The notes beneath the pieces are model-generated. The model saw nothing but the letters and a program-made list of their open reading frames with translations, did not search any database and was not told the origin of the DNA. Shown here one piece after another: positions 44,752 to 53,095 of a stretch of DNA of 64,000 nt; within the stretch, counting starts at the first letter, position 1, and each line of letters starts with the position of its first letter. Source of the DNA: Pseudonocardia alni. GTDB lineage: Bacteria > Actinomycetota > Actinomycetes > Mycobacteriales > Pseudonocardiaceae. Both the position numbers and the translations under genes were made by a program. The DNA lies in NCBI RefSeq assembly GCF_002813375.1, contig NZ_PHUJ01000003.1:2666001-2730000 (forward strand), read 5' to 3'.

Positions 44752-46176
44752 ATGCCCAGGGCATGGGACGACGGGTACCCCGGCGACGACGGTTTCGACC
44801 GTGCGCCGGCGGGTGCCCCTGCATCGGAGGAGCTGGCGCACGAGATCGCGCTGGCCGCCGCGCTGGACCGTTCGCGGCGTGATCTCTCGCCCGATCCGCA
44901 CTCCTCGGCCCGGATGCGGGCGCGGCTGTTCGAGGTGCTGGCCCAGGAGGGCGTCGGACAGCAGTCCGGCGGGTCCCCGTTCGGCGACCGGTTCGACCGC
45001 GTCGACCAGGCCGACCTCACCGCGCCGATCGGCCCTCCGATCGCCGACGACCTCGACTGGGACGCGGTGTCCAACCGCCGCGCCGCCGGCGAGCACGCCC
45101 CGGCCGCGGACGACCCGACCGGACGCAGCAGCCGTCCGCGCCGCGGCCGCCACGTGCTGCCGTCGGACCACCCGGACCATCCGGAGCAGGTGGGTGCCCC
45201 GGCCGGACCGGCCCGCGACGCCGAGGCCGGCCCCGGCCGCGACGACTCCGCCCGCCCGGCGCAGGCCGGCGCCCGGATGCTGGACCGCCGCCGTCCGAGC
45301 GTGCGCAAGCGCTTCGGCGTCGTCGTCGGCGGGTTCGCCGCGCTCGCGGTGATCGCCGGCGTGACCTCGACCGCCAGCCGCGACGCCCTGCCCGGCGACG
45401 CGATGTACGGCATGAAGCGCGCCAGCGAGAGCGTCGGCGGGGTGTTCACCGTCGGGCAGCAGGCCGAGGCCGCCCGCCAGCTCGACCTGGCCCGCTCCCG
45501 GGTCGACGAGCTGGAGAGCCTGGTCGCGCGGTCCACACCGCCGTCGCCGGACGCGGTCGCGTCCGCGATGGGTGACTTCGACCGGGCCACCAGCACCGGC
45601 AGCAGGCTGATGCTCACCGGCGCCGGGACCGACGGCGCGGACACCTCCCGCCTGGCCGAGCTGCGGACCTGGGCGGCCGCCCAGTCCGGGCGCATCACCC
45701 GTCTGCAGTCCGATCTGCCCGCCGAGAGCCGCGGGGAGACCTCGGAGGCGATCCGCCTGCTGGACCGGGTGCTCTCCCGGGCCGAGGCGCTGCGGGCCGG
45801 CACCGGCTGCGCCGCGGACAGCGGCGGCACCGTCGACGACCTCGGCCCGGTGCCCGGCGAGTGCCGCACCGCGGGCGGGCCGTCCTCGGCGCAGGCCGTC
45901 GAGCAGTCCGCGCCGGTGACGCCGTCGGAGACCGCGACCGGCACGCCGTCGCCGTCGCCGACCTCCGGTCCGGCGACCTCGACCTCGCAGGCCCCGACCA
46001 CCTCGGGGTCCTCGCAGCAGGACGGCGGGTTGCCGCTGCTGAACGGTGGTGGGTCGACCACCTCCGACAGCGGGTCGGGCAGCTCGTCGGAGTCGTCGTC
46101 GGAGCAGGACCGTCTGCTGCCGCCGATCACCATCCCGCCGCTGCTGCCGGGCCTCGGCCCGGTCACCCTCGGCTGA
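44752..46176 (+). CDS. RsbN-like membrane anti-sigma factor (DUF5667)
   Basis: This is 474 aa. Residues about 25-66 form a short helical segment (SEELAHEIALAAALDRSRRD, then MRARLFEVLAQ) that fits an RsbN-type sigma-binding domain. A Pro/Asp-rich linker leads to one membrane helix (GVVVGGFAALAVIAGVTS, about 189-206). Outside is a DUF5667-like helical domain (PGDAMYGMKRASESVGGVF, RQLDLARSRVDELESLVAR), then a Ser/Thr/Pro-rich tail. It should hold the BldN-like sigma at the membrane. ATG 44752 is preferred; GTG 44737 is in frame. Its pairing with the sigma gene is the main evidence. Confidence 0.8.
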   Translation: MPRAWDDGYPGDDGFDRAPAGAPASEELAHEIALAAALDRSRRDLSPDPHSSARMRARLFEVLAQEGVGQQSGGSPFGDRFDRVDQADLTAPIGPPIADDLDWDAVSNRRAAGEHAPAADDPTGRSSRPRRGRHVLPSDHPDHPEQVGAPAGPARDAEAGPGRDDSARPAQAGARMLDRRRPSVRKRFGVVVGGFAALAVIAGVTSTASRDALPGDAMYGMKRASESVGGVFTVGQQAEAARQLDLARSRVDELESLVARSTPPSPDAVASAMGDFDRATSTGSRLMLTGAGTDGADTSRLAELRTWAAAQSGRITRLQSDLPAESRGETSEAIRLLDRVLSRAEALRAGTGCAADSGGTVDDLGPVPGECRTAGGPSSAQAVEQSAPVTPSETATGTPSPSPTSGPATSTSQAPTTSGSSQQDGGLPLLNGGGSTTSDSGSGSSSESSSEQDRLLPPITIPPLLPGLGPVTLG

Positions 46177-46198
46177 TCCGCTCCGGACACCACGGGTA

Positions 46199-46251
46199 CG
46201 GGCCCGGTCCCCGGTGCGTCGACATGTGTCACGTACCGGAGGCCGGGCCCG
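46199..46251. terminator. Hairpin after the anti-sigma gene
   Basis: CGGGCCCGG (46199-46207) and CCGGGCCCG (46243-46251) pair perfectly; inner ACCGG/CCGGT pairing may extend it. It starts 22 bp after the stop. The sequence from here to the serB1 start holds a TAGGCT box near 46269 that could start the next transcript. Confidence 0.55.
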
Positions 46252-46331
46252 CTCCCGCGTTCCGGCAGTAGGCTGGGGCCGCGCCCCGATCCCCTCGGGA
46301 CGCGAGACGCCGTCGCACCAGGAAGGCCGCC

Positions 46332-47318
46332 GTGGTGAGTGATCCCGGGTCCGTCCCCCCTCTCGACCAGAGCGGGACCCGCGAGTCTCACCCGCCCACC
46401 CACACCGGGTTCTCCGAGGAGCCGGGGGTGCTGGAGCGGGCGACCGCGCTGGACTCCGCGCAGCGGGCCGGTCAGGCCTCCGCCGCCGCGGCCGTCGCCG
46501 CCGAGGCCGACGACCACCCCGACGGTCCGGAGGGTGGGGACGGCGCGCCGCCCGACCTCACCGCCGCCGCCTTCTTCGACTGCGACAACACGATGATGGT
46601 CGGCGCGTCGATCTTCCACTTCGCCCGCGGCCTGGCCGCGCGCAAGTTCTTCACCACCTCCGACATGGCCGGCTTCGCCTGGCAGCAGATCAAGTTCCGG
46701 GTCGGCGGCCGGGAGGACAAGGGCGGCATCGCGGGGCACCGCGACACCGCGCTGTCGTTCGTCGCGGGCCGTCCGGTCGACGAGGTCGTCGCCCTCGGCG
46801 AGGAGATCTACGACGAGCTGATGTCGGACCGGATCTGGGCGGGGACCCGGGCGCTGGCCCAGATGCACCTCGACGCCGGCCAGCGGGTCTGGCTGGTCAC
46901 CGCGACGCCGATCGAGCTGGCCCGCATCATCGCGCGGCGGCTCGGACTGACCGGGGCGCTGGGCACCGTCGCGGAGTCCGTCGACGGGCTCTACACCGGA
47001 CGGCTGGTCGGCGAGATCCTGCACGGCCCGGCGAAGGCGCACGCTGTCCGCGCACTGGCCGCGTCGGAGGGGCTGGACCTGCGTCGCTGCACCGCGTACT
47101 CGGACTCGGTGAACGACGTCCCGATGCTCTCGGCGGTCGGCACCGCGGTCGCGGTGAACCCGGACTCCGAGCTGCGTGACGTCGCGAAGGCCCGCAACTG
47201 GCAGATCCGCGACTTCCGGACCGGGCGCAAGGCCGCCCGGATCGGGGTGCCCTCGGTGCTCGGCGCGGGCGCCGTCGCCGGGGCGGTGGCGGCCGGGATG
47301 GCCTACCGCAAGCGCTGA
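46332..47318 (+). CDS. serB1: HAD-IB phosphatase, SerB1-like
   Basis: This 328-aa protein has the HAD motif I nucleophile in [16 protein letters not shown], motif II in [16 protein letters not shown], and motif III/IV in [11 protein letters not shown] and [18 protein letters not shown]-terminal hydrophobic stretch ([18 protein letters not shown]) may anchor it to the membrane. The family includes phosphoserine phosphatase-like and lysophospholipid phosphatase-like enzymes. It resembles Rv0505c by position. The N-terminal ~75 residues are disordered. GTG 46332 and 46335 are alternative starts after AGGAAGG. Confidence 0.88.
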   Translation: MVSDPGSVPPLDQSGTRESHPPTHTGFSEEPGVLERATALDSAQRAGQASAAAAVAAEADDHPDGPEGGDGAPPDLTAAAFFDCDNTMMVGASIFHFARGLAARKFFTTSDMAGFAWQQIKFRVGGREDKGGIAGHRDTALSFVAGRPVDEVVALGEEIYDELMSDRIWAGTRALAQMHLDAGQRVWLVTATPIELARIIARRLGLTGALGTVAESVDGLYTGRLVGEILHGPAKAHAVRALAASEGLDLRRCTAYSDSVNDVPMLSAVGTAVAVNPDSELRDVAKARNWQIRDFRTGRKAARIGVPSVLGAGAVAGAVAAGMAYRKR

Positions 47319-47331
47319 CCCGCCCGGCCGC

Positions 47332-47562
47332 TCAGGGCGGCGGGGCCCCGCGGTAGCGCTCGTCGTAGCGGCGGGCGGCCTCGGCCCGCCCGTCGGCGGT
47401 GGCCTCCCGTCGCGGCGCGGGCGGTGCCCACGGGGTAGCCGGCCTTCGTCACGCGGTGCTCGACGGACTCCTCCATCACGAACAGCGCGTACTGCAGCGA
47501 CACCGCAGCCGTCCGCCGACTGCGTACCAGAGCCACCGCAGCGGGTCCGGCCGCCGGATCAT
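47332..47562 (-). pseudogene. Decayed DUF5313-like membrane protein gene
   Basis: Reading from ATG 47562, frame 1 gives MIRRPDPLRWLWYAVGGRL, then shifts and stops near 47476. A second frame continues with LQYALFVMEESVEHRVTKAG and YPVGTA. The first frame then resumes with RREATADGRAEAARRYDERY and ends at TGA 47332. Together these look like the two ends of a DUF5313-type protein that has lost its central membrane helices (about 50 residues) and gained two frame changes. The ATG still overlaps the acyltransferase stop (ATGA), so it was once coupled. The family call is from memory and moderately sure. Confidence 0.6.
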
Positions 47563-48524
47563 CCCAGGAACACGTTGCGCCGCTGGGACAGCAGCCGGTA
47601 CAGCGTGTGCTGGATGGTCTCCCGGACCTGGTCGGTCAGGTTGAACACGAGCATCGGGTCGTCGGCGTCGGCCGGGGTGTGGTCGTCGGTGCGGATCGGC
47701 TCGCCGAACTCGATGTACCACTTCGACGGCAGCGGGATCAGCCCCGCCGGGCCGAGCAGCGGGAAGGTCGGCGTGACCGGGAAGTACGGCGCGCCGAACA
47801 GCCGGGCCAGCGGTGCGAGGTCGCCGATCTTGGGGTAGATCTCCTCGGCGCCGACGATCGAGCACGGGATGATCGGGACCCCGGTGCGGAGCGCGGCGGA
47901 GACGAACCCGCCGCGGCCGAACCGCTGCAGCTTGTAGCGGTCCCGGAACGGCTTGCCGATGCCCTTGAACCCCTCGGGGAACACCCCGACGAGCTCGCCG
48001 GAGGTCATGAGCCGCTCGGCGTCGGGGTTGCAGGCCAGCGTCGCGCCGGCCTTGCGGGCCAGCGAGCCGGAGACCGGCATGGTGAACATGAGGTCGGCGC
48101 CGAGCAGCCGCAGGTGCCGGTGCGACGGGTGGTCGTCGTGCACCGCGACGGTCGTCATCACCGCGTCGAGCGGCAGCGTCCCGGAGTGGTTGGCGACGAT
48201 CAGCGCGCCACCGGTCTCGGGGATGTGGTGGGTGCCGATGGTCTCGACGCGGAACCAGCGCTTGTAGAGCGGGCGCAGGGCGGGCAGCACCATCGCGTCG
48301 GTGAGCTCGCGGTCGAATCCGAACTCGTCGATCGGGTAGTCGCCCGCGAGCCGGCGGCGCAGGAACTCCAGGACCTGCTCCAGCGCGGCCTCCCAGGCCG
48401 GGCCCTCGTCGTCCTCGGGCTCGGGTGCGGAGGCGACCGGCGCGGGCCGCGCCGGCTCCTCCGTCCGCGCGGGCCGGGCAGGCCCCCGGTTGCCCCGGAT
48501 CGGGATCACCCGCGCCTCGGCCAT
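47559..48524 (-). CDS. 1-acyl-sn-glycerol-3-phosphate acyltransferase-like (PlsC family)
   Basis: This 321-aa protein has acyltransferase motif I (IVANHSGTLPLDAVM, the NHxxxxD His/Asp pair), motif III (ELVGVFPEGFKGIGKPF) and motif IV (VPIIPCSIVGAEEIYP). It transfers acyl chains to a lysolipid or another alcohol at the membrane face. The N-terminal 45 residues are Pro/Glu-rich. It lies downstream of the SDR gene by 77 bp, in the Rv0501-Rv0502 order (from memory). Confidence 0.9.
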   Translation of the reverse strand: MAEARVIPIRGNRGPARPARTEEPARPAPVASAPEPEDDEGPAWEAALEQVLEFLRRRLAGDYPIDEFGFDRELTDAMVLPALRPLYKRWFRVETIGTHHIPETGGALIVANHSGTLPLDAVMTTVAVHDDHPSHRHLRLLGADLMFTMPVSGSLARKAGATLACNPDAERLMTSGELVGVFPEGFKGIGKPFRDRYKLQRFGRGGFVSAALRTGVPIIPCSIVGAEEIYPKIGDLAPLARLFGAPYFPVTPTFPLLGPAGLIPLPSKWYIEFGEPIRTDDHTPADADDPMLVFNLTDQVRETIQHTLYRLLSQRRNVFLG

Positions 48525-48601
48525 GCCGTCGCCCTTCGTCGTACCACCGCGGCCGCCCGGCCGTCCCTGCTCGCGTGCCCGCATGCCGCCGTCCCGACCC
48601 G

Positions 48602-49648
48602 TCACCGCAGCGACCGGGCCAGACCGAGCACGCCCCGTTCGAGCGAGGCGATCCGCTCCGGGCCGAGCACCGGCGCCAGCGCCTTGCCGCGCACGAAGTC
48701 GTCGAACGCCTGGGTGGTCGTCCACCGCGGCTCGAAGCCGAAGTCGTCGATCAGCCGGGTGAGGTCCACGACCCGGCCGAAGTTGAGGAAGCGCATCTGC
48801 TCGGGAGAGAAGTCGACGACGCGCGCGCCGCGCAGCACCCGGCTGACCGGGCCGACCGCGCCGCTCGGCACCGGGACGGCGATCTTGCCCGCGCGCCGGA
48901 TGGCCTGGGACAGCATCAGCACCCCGTGCGCGGCGACGTTGAACACGCCCGGCAGCTCGTGGGTGGCGGCACGCTCGAGCACGGCGAGGCCGTCCTCCTC
49001 GTGCAGCAGCTGGATACGGGCGTCGTAGCCCAGCACGGTGGGGACGACCGGCAGCGCGAAGTAGCGCGACAGCACGGTGTCCATCCGCGGGCCGATGAAG
49101 TTGGCGAACCGCAGGACCGTGGTGGTGACGTCCGGGCGGCGACGGCTGAACCCGCGCAGGTAGCCCTCGATCTCCGCGGCGTCCTTGGCGTACCCGCCCG
49201 AGGGCAGGTCCTTGGCCCCGATGGCCTCGTCGAACACGGCGGGGTCGCGGGAGCTGGAGCCGTAGACCGCGGTCGTCGACTTGAGCACGACCCGGCGCAC
49301 GCTGGTCGCCTTCTGGCACGCGGCGAGGAGCTGCATCGTGCCGATGACGTTCATCTCCTTCATCGTCGCGCGGCCGCCCGCCGAGGCGGGGCTGGCCGAG
49401 AGCGACGCGTGCACGACGGTGTCGACGTTCGCCGAGGAGATGACCTTCGCGATGAGCGGGTTGCGGATGTCGGCGCGCACGAACTCGGCGCGCCCCATCC
49501 GCTTCAGCAGATCCCGGGGCGGGGGGACGGTGTCCACGCCCAGCACCCGGTCGATGGCCGGGTCGGCCGCCAGCCGGGCCGCGAGGTGCCCGCCGAGGAA
49601 GCCGCTGACCCCGGTGACCAGCACGACGTTCGGGGTCGGCCGGTCCAT
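48602..49648 (-). CDS. NAD-dependent epimerase/dehydratase (extended SDR, GalE-like)
   Basis: This is 348 aa. The Rossmann start VVLVTGVSGFLGGHLAARLA has the TGxxGxxG motif. The middle holds LKSTTAVYGSSSRDPAVFDE and GGYAKDAAEIEGYLRGF. Extended SDRs normally have YxxxK; here a Lys lies two residues after the Tyr and position +4 is Ala, so catalysis may be altered. The sugar-nucleotide substrate is unknown. ATG 49648 has GGAGC upstream and is preferred over the start at 49663. The position equals Rv0501 (galE2). Confidence 0.88.
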   Translation of the reverse strand: MDRPTPNVVLVTGVSGFLGGHLAARLAADPAIDRVLGVDTVPPPRDLLKRMGRAEFVRADIRNPLIAKVISSANVDTVVHASLSASPASAGGRATMKEMNVIGTMQLLAACQKATSVRRVVLKSTTAVYGSSSRDPAVFDEAIGAKDLPSGGYAKDAAEIEGYLRGFSRRRPDVTTTVLRFANFIGPRMDTVLSRYFALPVVPTVLGYDARIQLLHEEDGLAVLERAATHELPGVFNVAAHGVLMLSQAIRRAGKIAVPVPSGAVGPVSRVLRGARVVDFSPEQMRFLNFGRVVDLTRLIDDFGFEPRWTTTQAFDDFVRGKALAPVLGPERIASLERGVLGLARSLR

Positions 49649-49775
49649 GGGAGCTCCGTTCACCGGGTGCTGACGCGAGATCGTGCCGATCGTAGTCCCG
49701 CCCCGTCACACCGGGCAGGTTCGGCACGTGAGGTGCGCGACGCGTCCGTCCGGGGGGACGGACCGCCACAACGAC

Positions 49776-49814
49776 ACCGGCCGCGCACCCGCGGGGAGCG
49801 GGGGCGCGGCCGGT
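49776..49814 (-). terminator. Terminator hairpin after bS22 gene
   Basis: ACCGGCCGCGC (49776-49786) and GCGCGGCCGGT (49804-49814) pair perfectly over 11 bp. The hairpin begins 8 bp after the bS22 stop on the minus strand. Confidence 0.85.
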
Positions 49815-49821
49815 GCGCGAG

Positions 49822-49923
49822 TCACTTACCGAGCTTGCGGCGCTGCACCCGGGTCTTGCGCAGCAGCTTGCGGTGCTTCTTCTTCGACATCCGCTTGCGG
49901 CGCTTCTTGATGACCGAGCCCAT
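49822..49923 (-). CDS. Small ribosomal subunit protein bS22 (AURKAIP1/COX24 domain)
   Basis: This encodes only 33 aa, extremely basic: [20 protein letters not shown], then [13 protein letters not shown]. It is almost identical to the small protein found in mycobacterial ribosomes (bS22, from memory), related to mitochondrial mS38. It would sit in the 30S decoding region and stabilise rRNA. AGGAGGAG lies 8 bases before ATG 49923, and a strong terminator follows, so it is highly expressed and monocistronic in design. Confidence 0.93.
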   Translation of the reverse strand: MGSVIKKRRKRMSKKKHRKLLRKTRVQRRKLGK

Positions 49924-50134
49924 GTGGGTGCTCCTCCTGTGTCGACGCAGATCGTCAGCGACCGCTCCACCGGGTGACCTCGGAGTGGGCCGCCCGCACG
50001 ATCCGTGCACGTGGACACGAGGCGCGGGCCGGGCGACGCCCGCCGGAGCGGAGCGACGACGCGATGCGACCGGTGGGGGTCGGCAGCCGGTTCACCAGTC
50101 TACCCGGGCGTACCGGCCTTCACCCCACCGGGGA

Positions 50135-50347
50135 TCAGCCCGCGTCGAAGTAGGCGTTGCGCAGGTAGTCCTCGACCGCGCGCTGCGGCACGCGGAACGA
50201 ACGACCGACCCGCGCGGCGGGCAGCTCGCCGGAGTGCACGAGCCGGTACACGGTCATCTTCGAGACGCGCATCATCGACGCGACCTCGGCCACCGTCAGG
50301 AACTGGACCTGGGACGGCCGTAGGGGCTCGGGACGTTCCGCCGCCAT
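50135..50347 (-). CDS. Excisionase-type (HTH_17/MerR-like) small DNA-binding protein
   Basis: This 70-aa protein is one winged-helix domain: FLTVAEVASMMRVSKMTVYR, then LVHSGELPAARVGRSFRVPQ and AVEDYLRNAYFDAG. It resembles BldC in size and fold, but is a distinct family (Rv0500A-like by position). It is probably a transcription regulator, not a phage excisionase, since no integrase is nearby. Its promoter region holds a 14-bp palindrome that could be its own operator. Confidence 0.9.
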   Translation of the reverse strand: MAAERPEPLRPSQVQFLTVAEVASMMRVSKMTVYRLVHSGELPAARVGRSFRVPQRAVEDYLRNAYFDAG

Positions 50348-50460
50348 GGGGCACCGCCTTCCTCCCCCGAGACGGGTTCCCCGGTTCGCCCGGTGGTGGG
50401 GGATGCAGATGCAGTCTACCGGGGCGGATGTGACGATCGGTCCGCCAGAGGGGGCCCGAT

Positions 50461-50474
50461 CGTGCTACAGCACG
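50461..50474. promoter_or_regulatory. 14-bp palindrome upstream of the HTH gene
   Basis: CGTGCTACAGCACG is a perfect 6-bp inverted repeat around two bases, 114 bp before the HTH start (minus strand). The minus strand reads TGTAGCAC here, which also resembles a -10 box. It is a possible autoregulatory site. Confidence 0.4.
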
Positions 50475-50532
50475 GCGCGTCCGTGTGACTTTGCGTCATA
50501 CGATGAGCTGAACGAGGGACCGACGGCCCGGG

Positions 50533-51333
50533 TCAGCCGCGACCGAGCGCCACCGAGCGGTCGTGCGCCGCGGTGACCGCGTCGGCCAGGGCCGCACGCA
50601 GCCCGTGCCGCTCCAGCTCGCGCAGGGCGGCCGCCGTCGTCCCGGCCGGCGAGGTGACGTTCTCCCGCAGCACCGCGGGGTGCTCGCCGGTCTCGCGCAG
50701 CATCCGCGCGGCACCGAGCGCGGTCTGCACGGTCAGCTCGGTCGCGTCGGGGCGGGTCAGGCCCAGCCCGACGCCCGCCTCGATCATCGCCTCGGCGACG
50801 AGGAAGAAGTACGCGGGCCCGGAGCCGGACAGCGCGGTCGCGGCGTCCTGCTTCGCCTCGTCCAGGCGCAGCACCGCACCGACGGTGGACAGCAGTGCCT
50901 CGGTCTCGTCGAGGTGCGCGGGGGTCGCGTGCGCACCCGGGGAGATCGCGCACATCGCCGCGCCGAGCAGCATCGGGGTGTTCGGCATGACCCGCACGAC
51001 CGGCGTGCCGTCGGGCAGGGCGCCCTCGAACAGCGAGGTCGGCAGGCCCGCGCACAGCGACACGACGAGCGCGCCCGGCTCCAGCGCCCCGGCGACCTCG
51101 CCGAGCAGCGTGACGACGTCCTGCGGCTTGACGGCGACGACGACCGTCCCGGCCCCGCGCACCGCCTCGTCGACCGGGGCCGCGGTGACCCCCAGCGACG
51201 CGGTCAGCTCCTGCGCCCGCGCCGGGTACCGCTCGGCGACCACCAGGTCACCGGCGTCCCGCCCGGCCGCCAGCAGCCCGCCGAGCAGCGCCTCGCCGAT
51301 CCGTCCCCCGCCCAGTACCGCGATCCTCGTCAT
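50533..51333 (-). CDS. proC: Pyrroline-5-carboxylate reductase ProC
   Basis: This 266-aa enzyme makes proline from P5C with NAD(P)H. The Rossmann start is RIAVLGGGRIGEALLGGLLA. Family motifs are VKPQDVVTLLGEV, VVRVMPNTPMLLGAAMCAIS, ALSGSGPAYFFLVAEAMIEA and ENVTSPAGTTAAALRELERH. It follows the thioesterase gene by 20 bp. The order with the HTH gene and bS22 matches Rv0500-0500A-0500B. Confidence 0.96.
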   Translation of the reverse strand: MTRIAVLGGGRIGEALLGGLLAAGRDAGDLVVAERYPARAQELTASLGVTAAPVDEAVRGAGTVVVAVKPQDVVTLLGEVAGALEPGALVVSLCAGLPTSLFEGALPDGTPVVRVMPNTPMLLGAAMCAISPGAHATPAHLDETEALLSTVGAVLRLDEAKQDAATALSGSGPAYFFLVAEAMIEAGVGLGLTRPDATELTVQTALGAARMLRETGEHPAVLRENVTSPAGTTAAALRELERHGLRAALADAVTAAHDRSVALGRG

Positions 51334-51353
51334 GGGGGCAGCGTAGGAACCCC

Positions 51354-52199
51354 TCAGCGGGCCAGCGGGGCCAGGGCGAGCTGGCGGGCCTGGCAGACGG
51401 TGCGGCCGCGCGCGTCGACGACGGTGACGTCCTCGTCGAACTGCGCGCTCGACACCCCGCCGCCGGCGGGCGGGCTCGACACCGCGCGGGACCGGGACCC
51501 GACCCGCAGCCAGCCCGGGGCGGGGCGGGCCCGCAGCAGCGCGGTGAGCTGCACCGTCGGCGCCCAGCCGAACGTCCCGCCGAGGTTGAACACGGTCGGG
51601 GGCAGGATGTCGCCGGCCATCAGCGCGAACAACACGTCCGGCTCCTCGCCGCGCGGGCGGACCCAGCCGGTCATCTCCGGCGGACCGGTCTCGCCGCGCA
51701 GGAACGGCAGCGCGCCGCGCGGGTAGCGCAGCTCGCAGGCGGCGGCCAGGCCGCGCGCGCCGCCCTCGGCCGACGCCGGATCGAGCGCGTCCGGATCCGG
51801 TTCGACGGCGAGCGCGGAGCCGTCGTCCAGGCGTGGGGCCTCGGTCGGCAGCACGCCGGCGGTGACGGTGGAGTGCAGCATGAGCCTGCCCTCCTGGTGC
51901 AGCCGCACGGCGACCGTGGACACCGTCCGCCCGATCTTGAGCGGGTCGGTCGTGATCTCGACCGGGCCCAGGTCGGGCGCGCGCAGGAAGTCCACGGCGA
52001 CGGCCAGCGGGTCGGGCGCGGGGGCGTCGTCGGCCGCGAGGCGGGCCAGCCCGGACTTGGCCATGAGCACCATCAGCAGGCCGCCGAAGGCCTTGTCCCC
52101 GATCGCCCAGGTCTCGTCGAGCCGGGCGCGGAACCGGCCGTCCCCGAGGTGCTCGATCACGTGCGAGTCGGCGAAGGGCCGGACCGTCGTACTGCTCAT
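51354..52199 (-). CDS. Double hot-dog acyl-CoA thioesterase-family protein
   Basis: This is 281 aa. The first half (TWAIGDKAFGGLLMVLMAKS, VDFLRAPDLGPVEITTDPLK, VAVRLHQEGRLMLHSTVT) and second half (GGTFGWAPTVQLTALLRARP, SSAQFDEDVTVVDARGRTVC) each resemble a hot-dog repeat of the TesB/4HBT_3 type. It likely hydrolyses or binds acyl-CoA. It is downstream of the TIM-barrel gene with a 9-bp gap and upstream of proC. Confidence 0.82.
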   Translation of the reverse strand: MSSTTVRPFADSHVIEHLGDGRFRARLDETWAIGDKAFGGLLMVLMAKSGLARLAADDAPAPDPLAVAVDFLRAPDLGPVEITTDPLKIGRTVSTVAVRLHQEGRLMLHSTVTAGVLPTEAPRLDDGSALAVEPDPDALDPASAEGGARGLAAACELRYPRGALPFLRGETGPPEMTGWVRPRGEEPDVLFALMAGDILPPTVFNLGGTFGWAPTVQLTALLRARPAPGWLRVGSRSRAVSSPPAGGGVSSAQFDEDVTVVDARGRTVCQARQLALAPLAR

Positions 52200-52208
52200 G
52201 CGGGCATG

Positions 52209-53093
52209 TTACCCACGGGTAGGGGCGGCGGCGGACATCGTCGGTGTGAGGTGCAGCCGGGCGAACAGCAGCGACTCGGCGAGCAGCGCCGTGCGCTCCT
52301 GCCGGGTCCGGCAGCGCCGGGTCGACACCTCCAGGACGACCGTGCCGCCGTCCGCGGCGAACCGGGAGTCCGCCAGGCGCTGGCACACCTCGGCGCACGG
52401 TTGCGCCCCGCGGCCGGGGACCAGGTGCTCGTCGCGCGGGGCGCCGGAGCCGTCGGTGAGGTGCAGGTGGGTGAGCCGGTCCCCCATCCGCCCGGCGAGG
52501 TCGAGGGCGTCGACGCCGGCCGCGGCGGTGTGCGACAGGTCGAGGGTGTACGCGCCGAACCCGACCTCGGTCGGGTCGTGGCCGAGCGCGTAGGGCACGG
52601 TGCTGATCGCGCCGCGGGTCACCGGGAACATGTTCTCCACCGGCAGCGTGACGTCGTGGACCTCGTGGGCGCGGACGACCTCGTCGGCGAAGACGCCGGC
52701 GTAGCGGCGCTGCCAGCGGAACGGCGGGTGCACCACCACGGTGCGCGCGCCGAGCCGGGCCGCGACCTCGACGGTGCGCCGCAGCCGGTGCACCGGGTCA
52801 GCCCCCCAGACGCGCTGGGTGACGGCGAGACAGGGGGCGTGCACGGCGAGGATCGGCACCCCGTGGCGGTGCGCGAGGCGCTCGACCGCGCGCGGGTCCT
52901 GGCTGACCGGGTCGGTCCAGATCATGAGCTCGACGCCGTCGTAGCCCAGCTCACCGGCGATCTCGAACCCGGCGGCGACGCCCTCCGGGTAGACCGAGGC
53001 CGTGGACAGCGCGACGGGTGCCGCCCCGGGCAGGTCGGCGGTGGACGGGCGCGACGGTGTCACGAATCGTGGAGTCGTCGCACCGTCGCTCAT
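52209..53093 (-). CDS. Sugar phosphate isomerase/epimerase-like TIM-barrel protein
   Basis: This 294-aa AP-endonuclease-2/xylose isomerase-like barrel shows typical metal-site segments: GYDGVELMIW, ILAVHAPCLAVTQRVWG, TVVVHPPFRWQRRYAG, LPVENMFPV, FGAYTLDLSHTAAAG and THLHLTDGSGAPRDEH. The activity is unknown; relatives are isomerases or endonuclease IV-like. Its ATG is 2 bp after the Rv0497-like stop, so it is coupled. The position equals Rv0498 (from memory). Confidence 0.85.
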   Translation of the reverse strand: MSDGATTPRFVTPSRPSTADLPGAAPVALSTASVYPEGVAAGFEIAGELGYDGVELMIWTDPVSQDPRAVERLAHRHGVPILAVHAPCLAVTQRVWGADPVHRLRRTVEVAARLGARTVVVHPPFRWQRRYAGVFADEVVRAHEVHDVTLPVENMFPVTRGAISTVPYALGHDPTEVGFGAYTLDLSHTAAAGVDALDLAGRMGDRLTHLHLTDGSGAPRDEHLVPGRGAQPCAEVCQRLADSRFAADGGTVVLEVSTRRCRTRQERTALLAESLLFARLHLTPTMSAAAPTRG

Positions 53094-53095
53094 CG

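Noticed and set aside
50135-50347. Phage excisionase and hence a mobile element
   Set aside because: No integrase, att repeats or phage genes are near. The protein fits the conserved Rv0500A-like regulator in a syntenic position.
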